Positions 54,718-63,043 of a stretch of 64,000 bases of DNA are shown here, one piece after another. Within the stretch, counting starts at the first letter, position 1. Every line of letters starts with the position of its first letter. The translations under genes and the position numbers were made by a program. The notes beneath the pieces are model-generated. The model did not search any database. It saw only the letters and a program-made list of their open reading frames with translations, and was not told the DNA's origin. Source of the DNA: Ancylobacter radicis (GTDB taxonomy: Bacteria; Pseudomonadota; Alphaproteobacteria; Rhizobiales; Xanthobacteraceae); NCBI RefSeq assembly GCF_018449475.1, contig NZ_JAHCQH010000021.1, forward strand, positions 259,772 through 323,771, given 5' to 3'.

Positions 54718-56148
54718 ATGCTGCACAAGACGTCCAGAAAGGTGCCGGTTCAGGCGGTGCTGGCCCACGCGGCCGAGCGGCGCTGGAGCGAGGTCATTGC
54801 CGCGACCGCCGATGTCGAGGCGCTGGCCGGTCAGCCCATGCTGCTCCCGCTGCGCATCGAGGCGGCGCTGGAGGACGGCAATGACGAAGAGGTGCGCCGC
54901 ACCATCGACGTCGTCGAGCGGGCCACGCTGCGGGCCGAACTGCGCTTCGCGGCGGTGCGCCCGCTGCTGAAATTTGCCCGGCCGGCCGACGCCTGGCGCG
55001 TGCTGAGCGCCGACGGATCGATCACCGGGCATCACCGCTATATCCAGCAGGTTCGCAAGGTGCTCGCCTATTCGCATAGCGAGCCCGAGCTGGTGTCTGC
55101 GATCCAGGCCGCGCTGGACGCGTTGCTGGGCGAGGCCGTGGAGCCCAGCCCGTCGGACTATTCATTCCGCGACGACCCCGCGCGCCGCAATCGGCCGATG
55201 GGGGAGGTGCGGATTGTCGCGTCGACCGAGGTGGAGCCCCGCCATGTCGAGGGGCTGTCGGTGGCGCGGGATCGTTTCCGCCGCCGTCTCTCCAAGCCGG
55301 CCGCGCCGAGCGTGTGTGAGTATCACGACGTTTTCGTCGATCCGACCGGGCAGATCTGGACCGAGGACGGCTCCATCATCGTCACGACCGGGCGGCCGAT
55401 CGCGCATACCTCGCGGGAGGCCTGCCGGCAGCTCGACGTGGCGCTGCCGGCCTTGCGCGGAACCCGTGGCATCTATCACTGGGTGGTCGATCTTCTCCCG
55501 CACCTGTCCCTTCTCGGCCCGGAGCCGGACATTCCGGTGCTGATCGGGGCGCATGGTCCCCGCTTCGAGCGCGAGAGCCTCGCCCTTGCCGGGATCGCCG
55601 ATGAGCAGGTGATTGCGATCTCGGAGGTGGTGTTCGTGCGCCGGCTGGTGGTGCCGTCGGTGGGGATGGCCGGTCTGCGCCACTGGCAGGCGACCGGGGG
55701 CATCTTCGAGCGCGTGGCGGCACGGGCCGGCGAGATGGCCGCGGCGAACGGCTTCGCCTGCCCGGAGAAGGTCTATATCTCCCGCCGCGACAGCACGCGC
55801 CGCCGCCTGCTCAACGAGGAAGAACTGGAGGGCGCCCTTCAGCAGCGCGGCTATGCGGTTGTGCTGATGTCGACGATGCCGCTGTGGCAGCAGATCGCTC
55901 TTGCCTCCGGCGTGCGCTCCATCGTCGCCCCGCACGGCGCCGGGCTCTCGCATCTCATGTTCTGCCGGGGGGATACGCGGGTGCTGGAACTGCTGCCGAT
56001 CATGGATGGCAGCTATACGCTCCGCTTCAACTATGCCCGGCTCGCCCTGGCCCTCGGCTATGACTACACCGCCTGGCTGGAGCCGCAGCTGGCCCGCTCC
56101 GACCACTGGCGCGTCTGTATCGACGAATTGCCCGAGAGCCTGCTGTGA
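54718..56148 (+). CDS. GT61-like glycosyltransferase (DUF563)
   Basis: 476 aa. The central and C-terminal parts have the GT61/DUF563 features: IYHWVVDLLPHLSLLGPEPD (about residue 246), KVYISRRDSTRRRLLNEEEL and APHGAGLSHLMFC. The N-terminal 150 residues are helical and not assignable. It probably transfers a pentose or hexose in capsule assembly. The start codon is 3 nt after the previous stop. The ATG is preceded by GTGGGGTAGGGG. Its stop overlaps the next gene's GTG. Confidence 0.85.
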   Translation: MLHKTSRKVPVQAVLAHAAERRWSEVIAATADVEALAGQPMLLPLRIEAALEDGNDEEVRRTIDVVERATLRAELRFAAVRPLLKFARPADAWRVLSADGSITGHHRYIQQVRKVLAYSHSEPELVSAIQAALDALLGEAVEPSPSDYSFRDDPARRNRPMGEVRIVASTEVEPRHVEGLSVARDRFRRRLSKPAAPSVCEYHDVFVDPTGQIWTEDGSIIVTTGRPIAHTSREACRQLDVALPALRGTRGIYHWVVDLLPHLSLLGPEPDIPVLIGAHGPRFERESLALAGIADEQVIAISEVVFVRRLVVPSVGMAGLRHWQATGGIFERVAARAGEMAAANGFACPEKVYISRRDSTRRRLLNEEELEGALQQRGYAVVLMSTMPLWQQIALASGVRSIVAPHGAGLSHLMFCRGDTRVLELLPIMDGSYTLRFNYARLALALGYDYTAWLEPQLARSDHWRVCIDELPESLL

Positions 56149-57260
56149 GCCGTCATGTTCTGGCCGGCCTGCTGCTTGTCGCCCTTGGCGCCCCGGCGCG
56201 GGCCGAGCCGGTCGATATGCGCGACTACATGATTCAGGATGTCTGCCTCGATGCTGGCGGCGCCGTCATGCCGGGCGTCGCGCCCGGCGATCCGCGCTGC
56301 ACCGCGCACCGCGACATCCGCGAGGGGGAGCGCGTGCCCTATCACCTCGCCGCCGCCGGGGTGCCCCTGAGGTGCGACGCGCGGCAGACCTTTCGCGACA
56401 ACCTGCCTTTCACCCGCAACAACCGCGAGCGCGTGGTCGGCTTCGTGACCATCGACCGCAAGCCCTGCGTGACCGATGATCCCTGGGTGACGGCCTATCT
56501 GTCGGTGCGGTGGTTCGATGACCGCTACGCCTTCATCATGGGCATGTGGACACGGGGCAAGGATGGCGGGCGCTTCGGCGGCGGGGTAACGCCGACCTGC
56601 GATGCCGCCCCGGAGTCCTCGACCCGTTATTTCCGCAACTGGGTGCTGGCCGACTACACGCACCTGGCCAATGGCGACATCGGTTTCACCGTCTTCAGCA
56701 AGCGTGGCCAGTTGCTGGACCTGTCGCGGCCGGGCGATGCCTGCCCGAAAGCCTATCCCAACCGGATCCTCGCCCTGTGGACGCGCGGCGACTTCACCTT
56801 CACCAACGGGCAAAAGCTCAACGCGATCATCTCCCACCCCTATTCGCAGGCGGATCGCTCCGGTTTGGCGCCGGGGCGTGCCGGGCAGATGGAGCGCACC
56901 TACTGGACCCGCGAATTCGGCCAGACGCGCTGGGAGAACTGGAAGCGCGAGGACTGGGTCAACAAGAAGATGGACAAGGCCGCGCCGGAACTGGCCGAGG
57001 AGTACTTCAAGCCGGAACATTGCTCGCGGCCGTTCGAACTCGCCGGCGAGGTGACGCCGGGGCTCATTCTCGGGCCGATCGAGGAAAAGGACGGCATCTA
57101 CACCCAGATGGCGCGCGACAAGGCGACGGGCGAAAGCCACCGCTGGTATCTGGCCGGCTGTCAGGAGACGACGGTGATCGTCCCGCCCGCCGGTCCCGGC
57201 GGAGACCCCTATCCGAGCCTCGACGCGGCGGGAGAGCGTTTCCTCGACTTCTGGAAATGA
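56145..57260 (+). CDS. secreted hypothetical protein, capsule operon
   Basis: 371 aa, function unknown. A signal peptide (MSRHVLAGLLLVALGAPARA) is followed by a Trp- and Cys-rich mature part with repeated polar aromatic motifs (WTRGKDGGRFGGG, FRNWVLADYTHLANGDIGF). There are several Cys, so disulfides are likely in the periplasm. GTG start overlaps the GT61 stop (GTGA), so it is in the same operon. It could be a lectin-like or glycan-processing protein, but no catalytic motif is clear. Confidence 0.8.
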   Translation: MSRHVLAGLLLVALGAPARAEPVDMRDYMIQDVCLDAGGAVMPGVAPGDPRCTAHRDIREGERVPYHLAAAGVPLRCDARQTFRDNLPFTRNNRERVVGFVTIDRKPCVTDDPWVTAYLSVRWFDDRYAFIMGMWTRGKDGGRFGGGVTPTCDAAPESSTRYFRNWVLADYTHLANGDIGFTVFSKRGQLLDLSRPGDACPKAYPNRILALWTRGDFTFTNGQKLNAIISHPYSQADRSGLAPGRAGQMERTYWTREFGQTRWENWKREDWVNKKMDKAAPELAEEYFKPEHCSRPFELAGEVTPGLILGPIEEKDGIYTQMARDKATGESHRWYLAGCQETTVIVPPAGPGGDPYPSLDAAGERFLDFWK

Positions 57261-57288
57261 TCGTCATCCCGGAGAGGGTTGTGACAGC

Positions 57289-58002
57289 TCAGGGCGGGGC
57301 GCCGACACCGGCCCGGCCTTCTTCCTCCGAGGGGAGAAGGAGCCGGATCTGATCGGCCAATATGCCGTAGCCCGCCGGGGTGAGATGCGCGCTGTCGACG
57401 AAGATCGCCGCAACTCCCTGGCGCTGCGCTGCCGCGGCAATCGCCTCATGCGTGCGCAGCAGTTGGAAACCCGCGGCCGGCGCCGCTTCGGCCAATTGCC
57501 GGTTGACGGCGGCGATGTCGGCCTGATGGAACGCCAGATCCCGGCCGCGTGGCAGGATCTCGGAGACCATCAACGGCGCTGCGGTTTCCTCGCGGATCTC
57601 GCGCACCGCCGCGAGGATGCCCGCCACGATCTCCTCGGGCGTGTCGTTCATGCGCAGATTATTGGTGCCGATGATCAGAATGACCGCGCGTGGGCGGGCG
57701 CGGGCGAAATCATAATGCGGCAGGCGCGACAGCAGGTGCTCGGTCCGGTCGCCGCCGATGCCCAGATTGATGAAGCTCCCGCCAAACGCCTCGCGCTGAA
57801 TCTCGCGCGGGAAACGGGCCGCTATCGAATCCCCGATGATGACGATCTTGCCGGTGTGCCGGTCGAGGGCCGCGCCGCGCGCCTGAGAAAGCGACAGCCA
57901 GCGGGCATCGCGCGGCTCCGGCGTGGTGGAGGCACGGTCCGCCCGTGCATCGCCGGTTGCAAGGAGCGCAACGACCAGCGCGGCAAGCAGCTTAAGCCGC
58001 AT
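57289..58002 (-). CDS. SGNH/GDSL-family esterase, exported
   Basis: 237 aa. A signal peptide (MRLKLLAALVVALLATGDARA) precedes an SGNH hydrolase core with block I GDSIAARF (Ser), IGGDRTEHLL (Gly), IIGTNNLRM (Asn) and DSAHLTPAGY (Asp/His). Such enzymes deacylate or transacylate glycans in the periplasm. Its position at the edge of the capsule locus suggests O-acetyl group editing. It overlaps the preceding alpha/beta hydrolase gene by 11 bp, and its own ribosome-binding site is weak, so it is probably translated with it. Confidence 0.88.
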   Translation of the reverse strand: MRLKLLAALVVALLATGDARADRASTTPEPRDARWLSLSQARGAALDRHTGKIVIIGDSIAARFPREIQREAFGGSFINLGIGGDRTEHLLSRLPHYDFARARPRAVILIIGTNNLRMNDTPEEIVAGILAAVREIREETAAPLMVSEILPRGRDLAFHQADIAAVNRQLAEAAPAAGFQLLRTHEAIAAAAQRQGVAAIFVDSAHLTPAGYGILADQIRLLLPSEEEGRAGVGAPP

Positions 58003-59059
58003 GGATCCGCTGCCGCCGCAGGATGCGTCGATAGCGCGCCAGCTGCGCGGCGTCGGTCTCGATGCCCGACGCAAGCCGCAGAAGCTGCTCCGCCGCCTCA
58101 AGATTCTGCGCTGCGGCATGGCTGCGCACCGCCATGTAGAGATTGCGCAGCGCCAGCTTGCTGCAGGTGATCTCTCCCCCGCGCAGCCGCGCGGCGGCGA
58201 GATAGTGCCGTGCCGCGGCTTCCCGGTCGCCGCTCAGTTCCCAGGCCCGCGCGGTCCGCCGGGCAATGCCGAAGCTGCGCGGGCTCAATTCATGCGCGCG
58301 CTCGTAGAAGCGCGCGGCGAGCTGCCGTCGGCCGCGCCGGTGAGCCGCCTCGGCCATGTTCTTCCAGTAATGCGCTTCCCGCCGCAGGGCGTGTTTGGAG
58401 ATGGCGATTTCGGCCTCGCGCCCTTCCATGGCGGCGAGCAGGAGCACCTTCAGCAGCCCCGCCTTGCTCAGATAGTCCGGCGTACCATGGCCGATGAAGG
58501 GGATGCGGACGTGCTGGGCCATGGGGGCATCGACCAGCGCCACATGCTTGGCGTCATCGTTCATCGGATCATAAACGAGGGTGATGTGGGCGTCGGAGGC
58601 CAGACCCTCATTGAGATTGTCGAACTCGAAGCCGAGCCGGCGGGCGTGATGCTGCCAGCGCCGCTCGAAGGGGACCTTGCGGCGGTCGATGGAGAATTGC
58701 GGCGACATGGAAAGGACGGTGGTGGCCCCGACATGGCTGGAAAAACCGAGCGCGCCATAGCCGCCCATGCTGGTGCCGTAGGTCGTCACCCGGTCGAAGT
58801 CGCGGGTCCGCTCGGCGGCGAGGGTCAGCGCCCGCGGCAAGCCGGGCACCTGCCACCAATGGTTCCATTTGGACACGAAAAAGAGGCCCGAGGCACCGAA
58901 GCGGGGCACGATGGACTGCGCCCAACCGACCAGCGGGTTCGGCGGCGCCTTCATCAGCGGTGTGAAGGTGACGACAATGCCCGCGGCATCCACTACCGGC
59001 TGCCACAGAAGCGCGAGGTCGTCGTCTTCGTAGATCACTTGTGGTGACAGATTGGTCAA
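57992..59059 (-). CDS. alpha/beta-hydrolase-like protein with C-terminal TPR-like region
   Basis: 355 aa. The N-terminal part shows a nucleophile elbow YGTSMGGYGALG (Ser near residue 95), typical of alpha/beta hydrolases. The C-terminal 130 residues are helical with TPR-like repeats (ARRTARAWELSGDREAAARHY). No signal peptide. The family looks like ones found in polysaccharide clusters; I cannot name the substrate. A TTG at 59059 has GAGGGG 9 nt upstream and is preferred; a TTG at 59125 in the same frame has no ribosome-binding site. It overlaps the SGNH gene. Confidence 0.75.
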   Translation of the reverse strand: MTNLSPQVIYEDDDLALLWQPVVDAAGIVVTFTPLMKAPPNPLVGWAQSIVPRFGASGLFFVSKWNHWWQVPGLPRALTLAAERTRDFDRVTTYGTSMGGYGALGFSSHVGATTVLSMSPQFSIDRRKVPFERRWQHHARRLGFEFDNLNEGLASDAHITLVYDPMNDDAKHVALVDAPMAQHVRIPFIGHGTPDYLSKAGLLKVLLLAAMEGREAEIAISKHALRREAHYWKNMAEAAHRRGRRQLAARFYERAHELSPRSFGIARRTARAWELSGDREAAARHYLAAARLRGGEITCSKLALRNLYMAVRSHAAAQNLEAAEQLLRLASGIETDAAQLARYRRILRRQRIHAA

Positions 59060-59299
59060 TCCTGGTTTCCCCTCAAGCGAAGCGGCCGTCACGTCTGCAA
59101 CATCCTCATCGATAGTGTCGTTCAAAATTGAAATTAAAATACGATCTAAATATAGATATCAAAATGGATAGCGTAGTTTATTACCCCTGAAGGCCTTATC
59201 ACGACAAGTCGAGGATATGTCGGGAGTGCGAGGGCCGCAATCCTATGATGACCTGCATTCTATTCTTTAGAGGCGTTTCGCAGCCCCCTTCCACCTTCC

Positions 59300-59314
59300 T
59301 GCAATTAATTCGCA
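59300..59314 (+). promoter_or_regulatory. Mur/MntR-like box 1 upstream of sitA
   Basis: TGCAATTAATTCGCA, a TGC..GCA dyad like the manganese-responsive sequences bound by rhizobial Mur (Fur family). It ends 2 nt before the proposed -35 TTGCGT (59316-59321). Confidence 0.6.
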
Positions 59315-59315
59315 A

Positions 59316-59343
59316 TTGCGTTCGGTGGCGAACCGCGTAGAAT
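59316..59343 (+). promoter_or_regulatory. sitA promoter (-35 TTGCGT, -10 TAGAAT)
   Basis: TTGCGT (59316-59321), 16-nt spacer, TAGAAT (59338-59343). Flanked by two Mur-like boxes, suggesting Mn-dependent repression. Confidence 0.5.
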
Positions 59344-59348
59344 GCTTC

Positions 59349-59363
59349 TGCAACTCATTCGCA
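59349..59363 (+). promoter_or_regulatory. Mur/MntR-like box 2 upstream of sitA
   Basis: TGCAACTCATTCGCA, matching box 1 at 13 of 15 positions, 49 nt downstream of it, at the expected transcription start region and touching the ribosome-binding site. Confidence 0.6.
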
Positions 59364-59373
59364 GGAGGTGGAG

Positions 59374-60366
59374 ATGCGTGTCGCAGGCGGGACGGGGCTT
59401 GGTGCGGGCAGGGGGCGGGCGTGGGGCTCGGGCACGCGCCGTTCCGTGCTGTCGGGGATGCTGGCGGCGGGGCTAGTGATGGCGCTCGGCGCCGGTCCGG
59501 CCGGGGCGCAGGAGAGCGGGCCGGCCGCTGCCGGCGAAAAGTTCAAGGTGGTGACCACCTTCACCATCATCGCCGACATGGCGCGCAACGTCGCCGGCGA
59601 TGCGGCGGTGGTGGAATCCATTACCAAGCCGGGCGCCGAGATCCACAATTACACGCCGACGCCGGGCGATCTGCAGCGCGCGCAGGGCGCGCAGCTCATC
59701 CTGTGGAACGGGCTCAACCTCGAACTCTGGTTCCAGCGTTTCTTCCAGAACCTCAAGGGCGTGCCGAGCGTCGTCGTCTCCGACGGCGTGCAGCCCATGA
59801 GCATCAGTGAAGGGCCCTATAGCGGCAAGCCCAACCCGCATGCCTGGATGTCGCCGGACAATGCGCTTGTCTATGTCGACAACATCCGCGACGCGCTGGC
59901 GACCTACGATCCGGCCCATGCCGACACCTACAAGGCGAATGCCGAGGCCTATAAGGCGAAGATCGCCGCCAGCGCGGCGCCGATCCGCGCCCAGCTTGAG
60001 GCCGTCCCAGTGGAGAAACGCTGGCTGGTCACCAGCGAGGGCGCCTTCTCCTATCTCGCCCGCGACTATGGGCTGAAGGAACTCTATCTCTGGCCGATCA
60101 ATGCCGACCAGCAGGGCACGCCGCAGCAGGTGCGCCGGGTGATCGACGCGGTGCGCAAGAACCACATCCCCGCCGTGTTCAGCGAAAGCACGGTCTCGGA
60201 CAAGCCGGCGCGTCAGGTGGCGCGCGAGACCGGGGCGCATTATGGCGGCGTGCTCTATGTCGATTCGCTGAGCGAGGCGGACGGGCCGGTGCCGACCTAT
60301 CTCGATCTGCTGCGCGTGACCTCGACCACCATCGCCAAGGGCCTTGCCGACGGGGTGTCGCCATGA
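59374..60366 (+). CDS. sitA: manganese/zinc ABC transporter substrate-binding protein
   Basis: 330 aa. N-terminal export signal ([19 protein letters not shown]) then a cluster A-I metal-binding protein: [12 protein letters not shown] and [12 protein letters not shown] (His ligands), [14 protein letters not shown] (Glu) and VLYVDSLS (Asp). SitA/MntC-type proteins bind Mn2+ or Zn2+ in the periplasm and deliver it to SitBCD. The ATG at 59374 follows AGGAGG with ideal spacing (a GTG 6 nt upstream overlaps it). Downstream genes follow with 4-bp overlaps. Confidence 0.95.
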   Translation: MRVAGGTGLGAGRGRAWGSGTRRSVLSGMLAAGLVMALGAGPAGAQESGPAAAGEKFKVVTTFTIIADMARNVAGDAAVVESITKPGAEIHNYTPTPGDLQRAQGAQLILWNGLNLELWFQRFFQNLKGVPSVVVSDGVQPMSISEGPYSGKPNPHAWMSPDNALVYVDNIRDALATYDPAHADTYKANAEAYKAKIAASAAPIRAQLEAVPVEKRWLVTSEGAFSYLARDYGLKELYLWPINADQQGTPQQVRRVIDAVRKNHIPAVFSESTVSDKPARQVARETGAHYGGVLYVDSLSEADGPVPTYLDLLRVTSTTIAKGLADGVSP

Positions 60367-61307
60367 ATGAATCGGTCCGAAACCAGATCGCGGGCGCCGC
60401 CTCCGGCCTGAGCGGGGCGGAAGATGCGGGGATCCGCGTCGAGGATGTCACCGTCACCTATCGCAACGGTCACACCGCGCTGCGTGCGGCGAGCTTTTCC
60501 ATCCCCACCGGCACCATCACCGCGCTGGTGGGGGTGAACGGCTCCGGCAAGTCCACGCTGTTCAAGGCGATCATGGGCTTCGTGCAGGTGGCGCGCGGCG
60601 ACATCCGCATTCTCGGCCAGAGCGTCGAGCGGGCGCTGAAGTCGAACCTCGTCGCCTATGTGCCGCAGGCCGAGGAGGTCGACTGGAACTTTCCGGTCCT
60701 GGTCGAGGACGTGGTGATGATGGGCCGCTACGGCCATATGGGCATGATGCGCATCGCCCGCGCCGCCGACCGCGCGGCGGTCGATGCGGCGCTGGCGCGG
60801 GTGGGCATGGCGGCCCTGCGCAAGCGGCAGATCGGCGAACTGTCCGGCGGGCAGAAGAAGCGCGTGTTTCTGGCCCGCGCGCTGGCGCAGGATGCGCGGG
60901 TGATCCTGCTCGACGAGCCCTTTACCGGGGTCGACGTGACCACCGAGGAGACCATCATCGCCCTGCTCGGCGCGCTGCGCGACGAGGGGCGGGTGATGCT
61001 GGTCTCGACCCATAATCTCGGCAGCGTGCCGGAATTCTGCGACCGCACGGTGCTGATCAAGGGCACGGTGCTGGCCTATGGCCCGACCGCGACCACCTTC
61101 ACCCAGGCCAATCTGGAACAGACCTTCGGCGGCGTGCTGCGCCATTTCGTGCTCGGCGGGGCGGGGCTGCACGATGATGACGACCGGCGCCGGCTCGCCG
61201 TGCTGACCGATGACGAGCGCCCGCTGGTGTTCTATGGCGAAGACGGCGCCATGGAGCACAAGAGCCGCGAGGGCGCGCCGGACAGCTCCTCGGGGAAGAC
61301 CCCATGA
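60363..61307 (+). CDS. sitB: manganese/zinc ABC transporter ATPase
   Basis: 314 aa. Complete ATPase: Walker [11 protein letters not shown]-loop [12 protein letters not shown], signature [17 protein letters not shown], Walker [13 protein letters not shown] and H-loop VSTHNLGS. The ATG overlaps the sitA stop. It powers metal import with the two permeases that follow. Confidence 0.96.
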   Translation: MNESVRNQIAGAASGLSGAEDAGIRVEDVTVTYRNGHTALRAASFSIPTGTITALVGVNGSGKSTLFKAIMGFVQVARGDIRILGQSVERALKSNLVAYVPQAEEVDWNFPVLVEDVVMMGRYGHMGMMRIARAADRAAVDAALARVGMAALRKRQIGELSGGQKKRVFLARALAQDARVILLDEPFTGVDVTTEETIIALLGALRDEGRVMLVSTHNLGSVPEFCDRTVLIKGTVLAYGPTATTFTQANLEQTFGGVLRHFVLGGAGLHDDDDRRRLAVLTDDERPLVFYGEDGAMEHKSREGAPDSSSGKTP

Positions 61308-62167
61308 TGGCGCTGCTCGCCGAGCCGTTCGGCTATGAATATATGCGCAGCGCCATGTGGGTCTCGGCCCTGGTCGGGGCGGTGTGCGCCTTCCTGTCCT
61401 GCTACCTCATGCTCAAGGGCTGGTCGCTGATCGGCGACGCGCTCTCCCACTCCATCGTGCCCGGTGTGGCGGGGGCCTATATGCTCGGCCTGCCCTTCGC
61501 GCTCGGGGCCTTCTTCTCCGGCGGGCTGGCGGCGGCGGCGATGCTGCTGCTGTCGCAGCGCACGCGGCTGCGGGAGGATGCGGTGATCGGGTTGATCTTC
61601 TCCTCCTTCTTCGCGCTCGGCCTGTTCATGGTCTCGCTGTCGCCGACCTCGGTGAACATCCAGACCATCGTGCTCGGCAACATCCTCGCCATCACGCCGG
61701 AGGACACGCTGCAACTCGCCATCATCGGCGGGGTGTCGCTGGCGGTGCTGCTGCTGAAGTGGCGGGACCTGATGGCGGTGTTCTTCGACGAGGCGCATGC
61801 GCGCTCGATCGGGCTGAAGCCGGCGGCGCTGAAGATCATGTTCTTCACCCTGCTCTCGGCCTCGACGGTGGCGGCATTGCAGACGGTGGGCGCCTTCCTC
61901 GTCATCTGCCTCGTGGTGACGCCCGGGGCGACCGCCTATCTGCTGGCCGACCGTTTTCCGCGCCTTCTGATGATCGCGGTGGCGATCGGGGCGGGGACGA
62001 GCTTTCTCGGCGCCTATGCGAGCTATTTCCTCGACGGGGCGACGGGCGGCATCATCGTCGTGCTGCAGACCGCGCTGTTCCTCGCCGCCTTCGTCTTCGC
62101 GCCCAAGCATGGGCTGCTGGCCGCCCGGCGGCGGGCGGCGCAGGCGCTCACTGAGGAGGCCGCGTGA
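61304..62167 (+). CDS. sitC: manganese/zinc ABC transporter permease
   Basis: 287 aa, an ABC-3 family permease with about eight hydrophobic segments. [20 protein letters not shown] is the conserved motif of the family. The ATG overlaps the sitB stop and its own stop overlaps sitD. Confidence 0.95.
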   Translation: MMALLAEPFGYEYMRSAMWVSALVGAVCAFLSCYLMLKGWSLIGDALSHSIVPGVAGAYMLGLPFALGAFFSGGLAAAAMLLLSQRTRLREDAVIGLIFSSFFALGLFMVSLSPTSVNIQTIVLGNILAITPEDTLQLAIIGGVSLAVLLLKWRDLMAVFFDEAHARSIGLKPAALKIMFFTLLSASTVAALQTVGAFLVICLVVTPGATAYLLADRFPRLLMIAVAIGAGTSFLGAYASYFLDGATGGIIVVLQTALFLAAFVFAPKHGLLAARRRAAQALTEEAA

Positions 62168-63024
62168 TGAGCTTTCTGGCCACTCTCGCGGTTCCCTTCC
62201 AGTTCGACTTCATGGTCAACGCGCTGGTGATTTCGGCGCTGGTGGCGGTGCCGATGGCGCTGCTGTCCTGCTTCCTCGTGCTCAAGGGCTGGTCGCTGAT
62301 GGGCGACGCCATCTCGCACGCGGTGTTTCCCGGCGTGGTGCTGGCCTATATCGCCGGCATTCCGCTGGCCATCGGCGCCTTCCTCGCCGGCATGTTCTGC
62401 GCGGTGGCGACCGGCTATCTGCAGGACAACAGCCGCATCAAGCAGGACACGGTGATGGGCATCGTGTTCTCCGGCATGTTCGGCTTCGGGCTGGTGCTCT
62501 ATGTGAAGATCCAGTCCGAGGTGCATCTCGACCACATCCTGTTCGGCGACATGCTCGGCGTCTCGCTGGCCGACATCACCGAGACGGCGCTGATCGCTGG
62601 GCTGGTGGCGCTGGTGATCGGCGTGAAGTGGAAGGACCTGCTGCTGCACGCCTTCGACCCGGCGCAGGCGCGCGCCATCGGCCTGCCGGTGCGGGTGCTG
62701 CACTACGGGCTGCTGTGCCTTGTCTCGCTGGCCATTGTCGGGGCGCTGAAGGCGACCGGGTTGATCCTCGCCATCGCCATGCTGATCGCGCCGGGCGCCA
62801 TCGCCTTCCTGCTGGTGCGGCGCTTCGGGGCGATGCTGCTCGCCGCGCTCCTCGTGGCGGTGGGCTGCTCGCTGGGCGGTGTCTACCTGTCCTTCTTCCT
62901 CGACAGCGCGCCGGCCCCGACCATCGTGCTGCTGATGAGCCTCGTCTTCATCCTCGCCTTCGTGCGGGCCTCGCAACTCCAGCGGCGGCTCATCGCGGCA
63001 CCGGAACAGCCGAACGGGAGCTGA
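62164..63024 (+). CDS. sitD: manganese/zinc ABC transporter permease
   Basis: 286 aa, paralogous to the preceding permease (CFLVLKGWSLMGDAISHAVF). SitC and SitD form the inner-membrane channel as a heterodimer. Last gene of the sitABCD unit; the next gene faces it. Confidence 0.95.
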   Translation: MMSFLATLAVPFQFDFMVNALVISALVAVPMALLSCFLVLKGWSLMGDAISHAVFPGVVLAYIAGIPLAIGAFLAGMFCAVATGYLQDNSRIKQDTVMGIVFSGMFGFGLVLYVKIQSEVHLDHILFGDMLGVSLADITETALIAGLVALVIGVKWKDLLLHAFDPAQARAIGLPVRVLHYGLLCLVSLAIVGALKATGLILAIAMLIAPGAIAFLLVRRFGAMLLAALLVAVGCSLGGVYLSFFLDSAPAPTIVLLMSLVFILAFVRASQLQRRLIAAPEQPNGS

Positions 63025-63043
63025 ACTTCAGACGAGCTGAGCC

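Larger units (their letters stand above)
59060..59373. promoter_or_regulatory. 314-nt spacer with AT-rich part and manganese-responsive promoter
   Basis: The left half (about 59110-59230) is AT-rich and may be the promoter area of the leftward hydrolase-SGNH pair. The right half carries the sitA promoter and two Mur-like boxes, listed separately. Confidence 0.55.
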
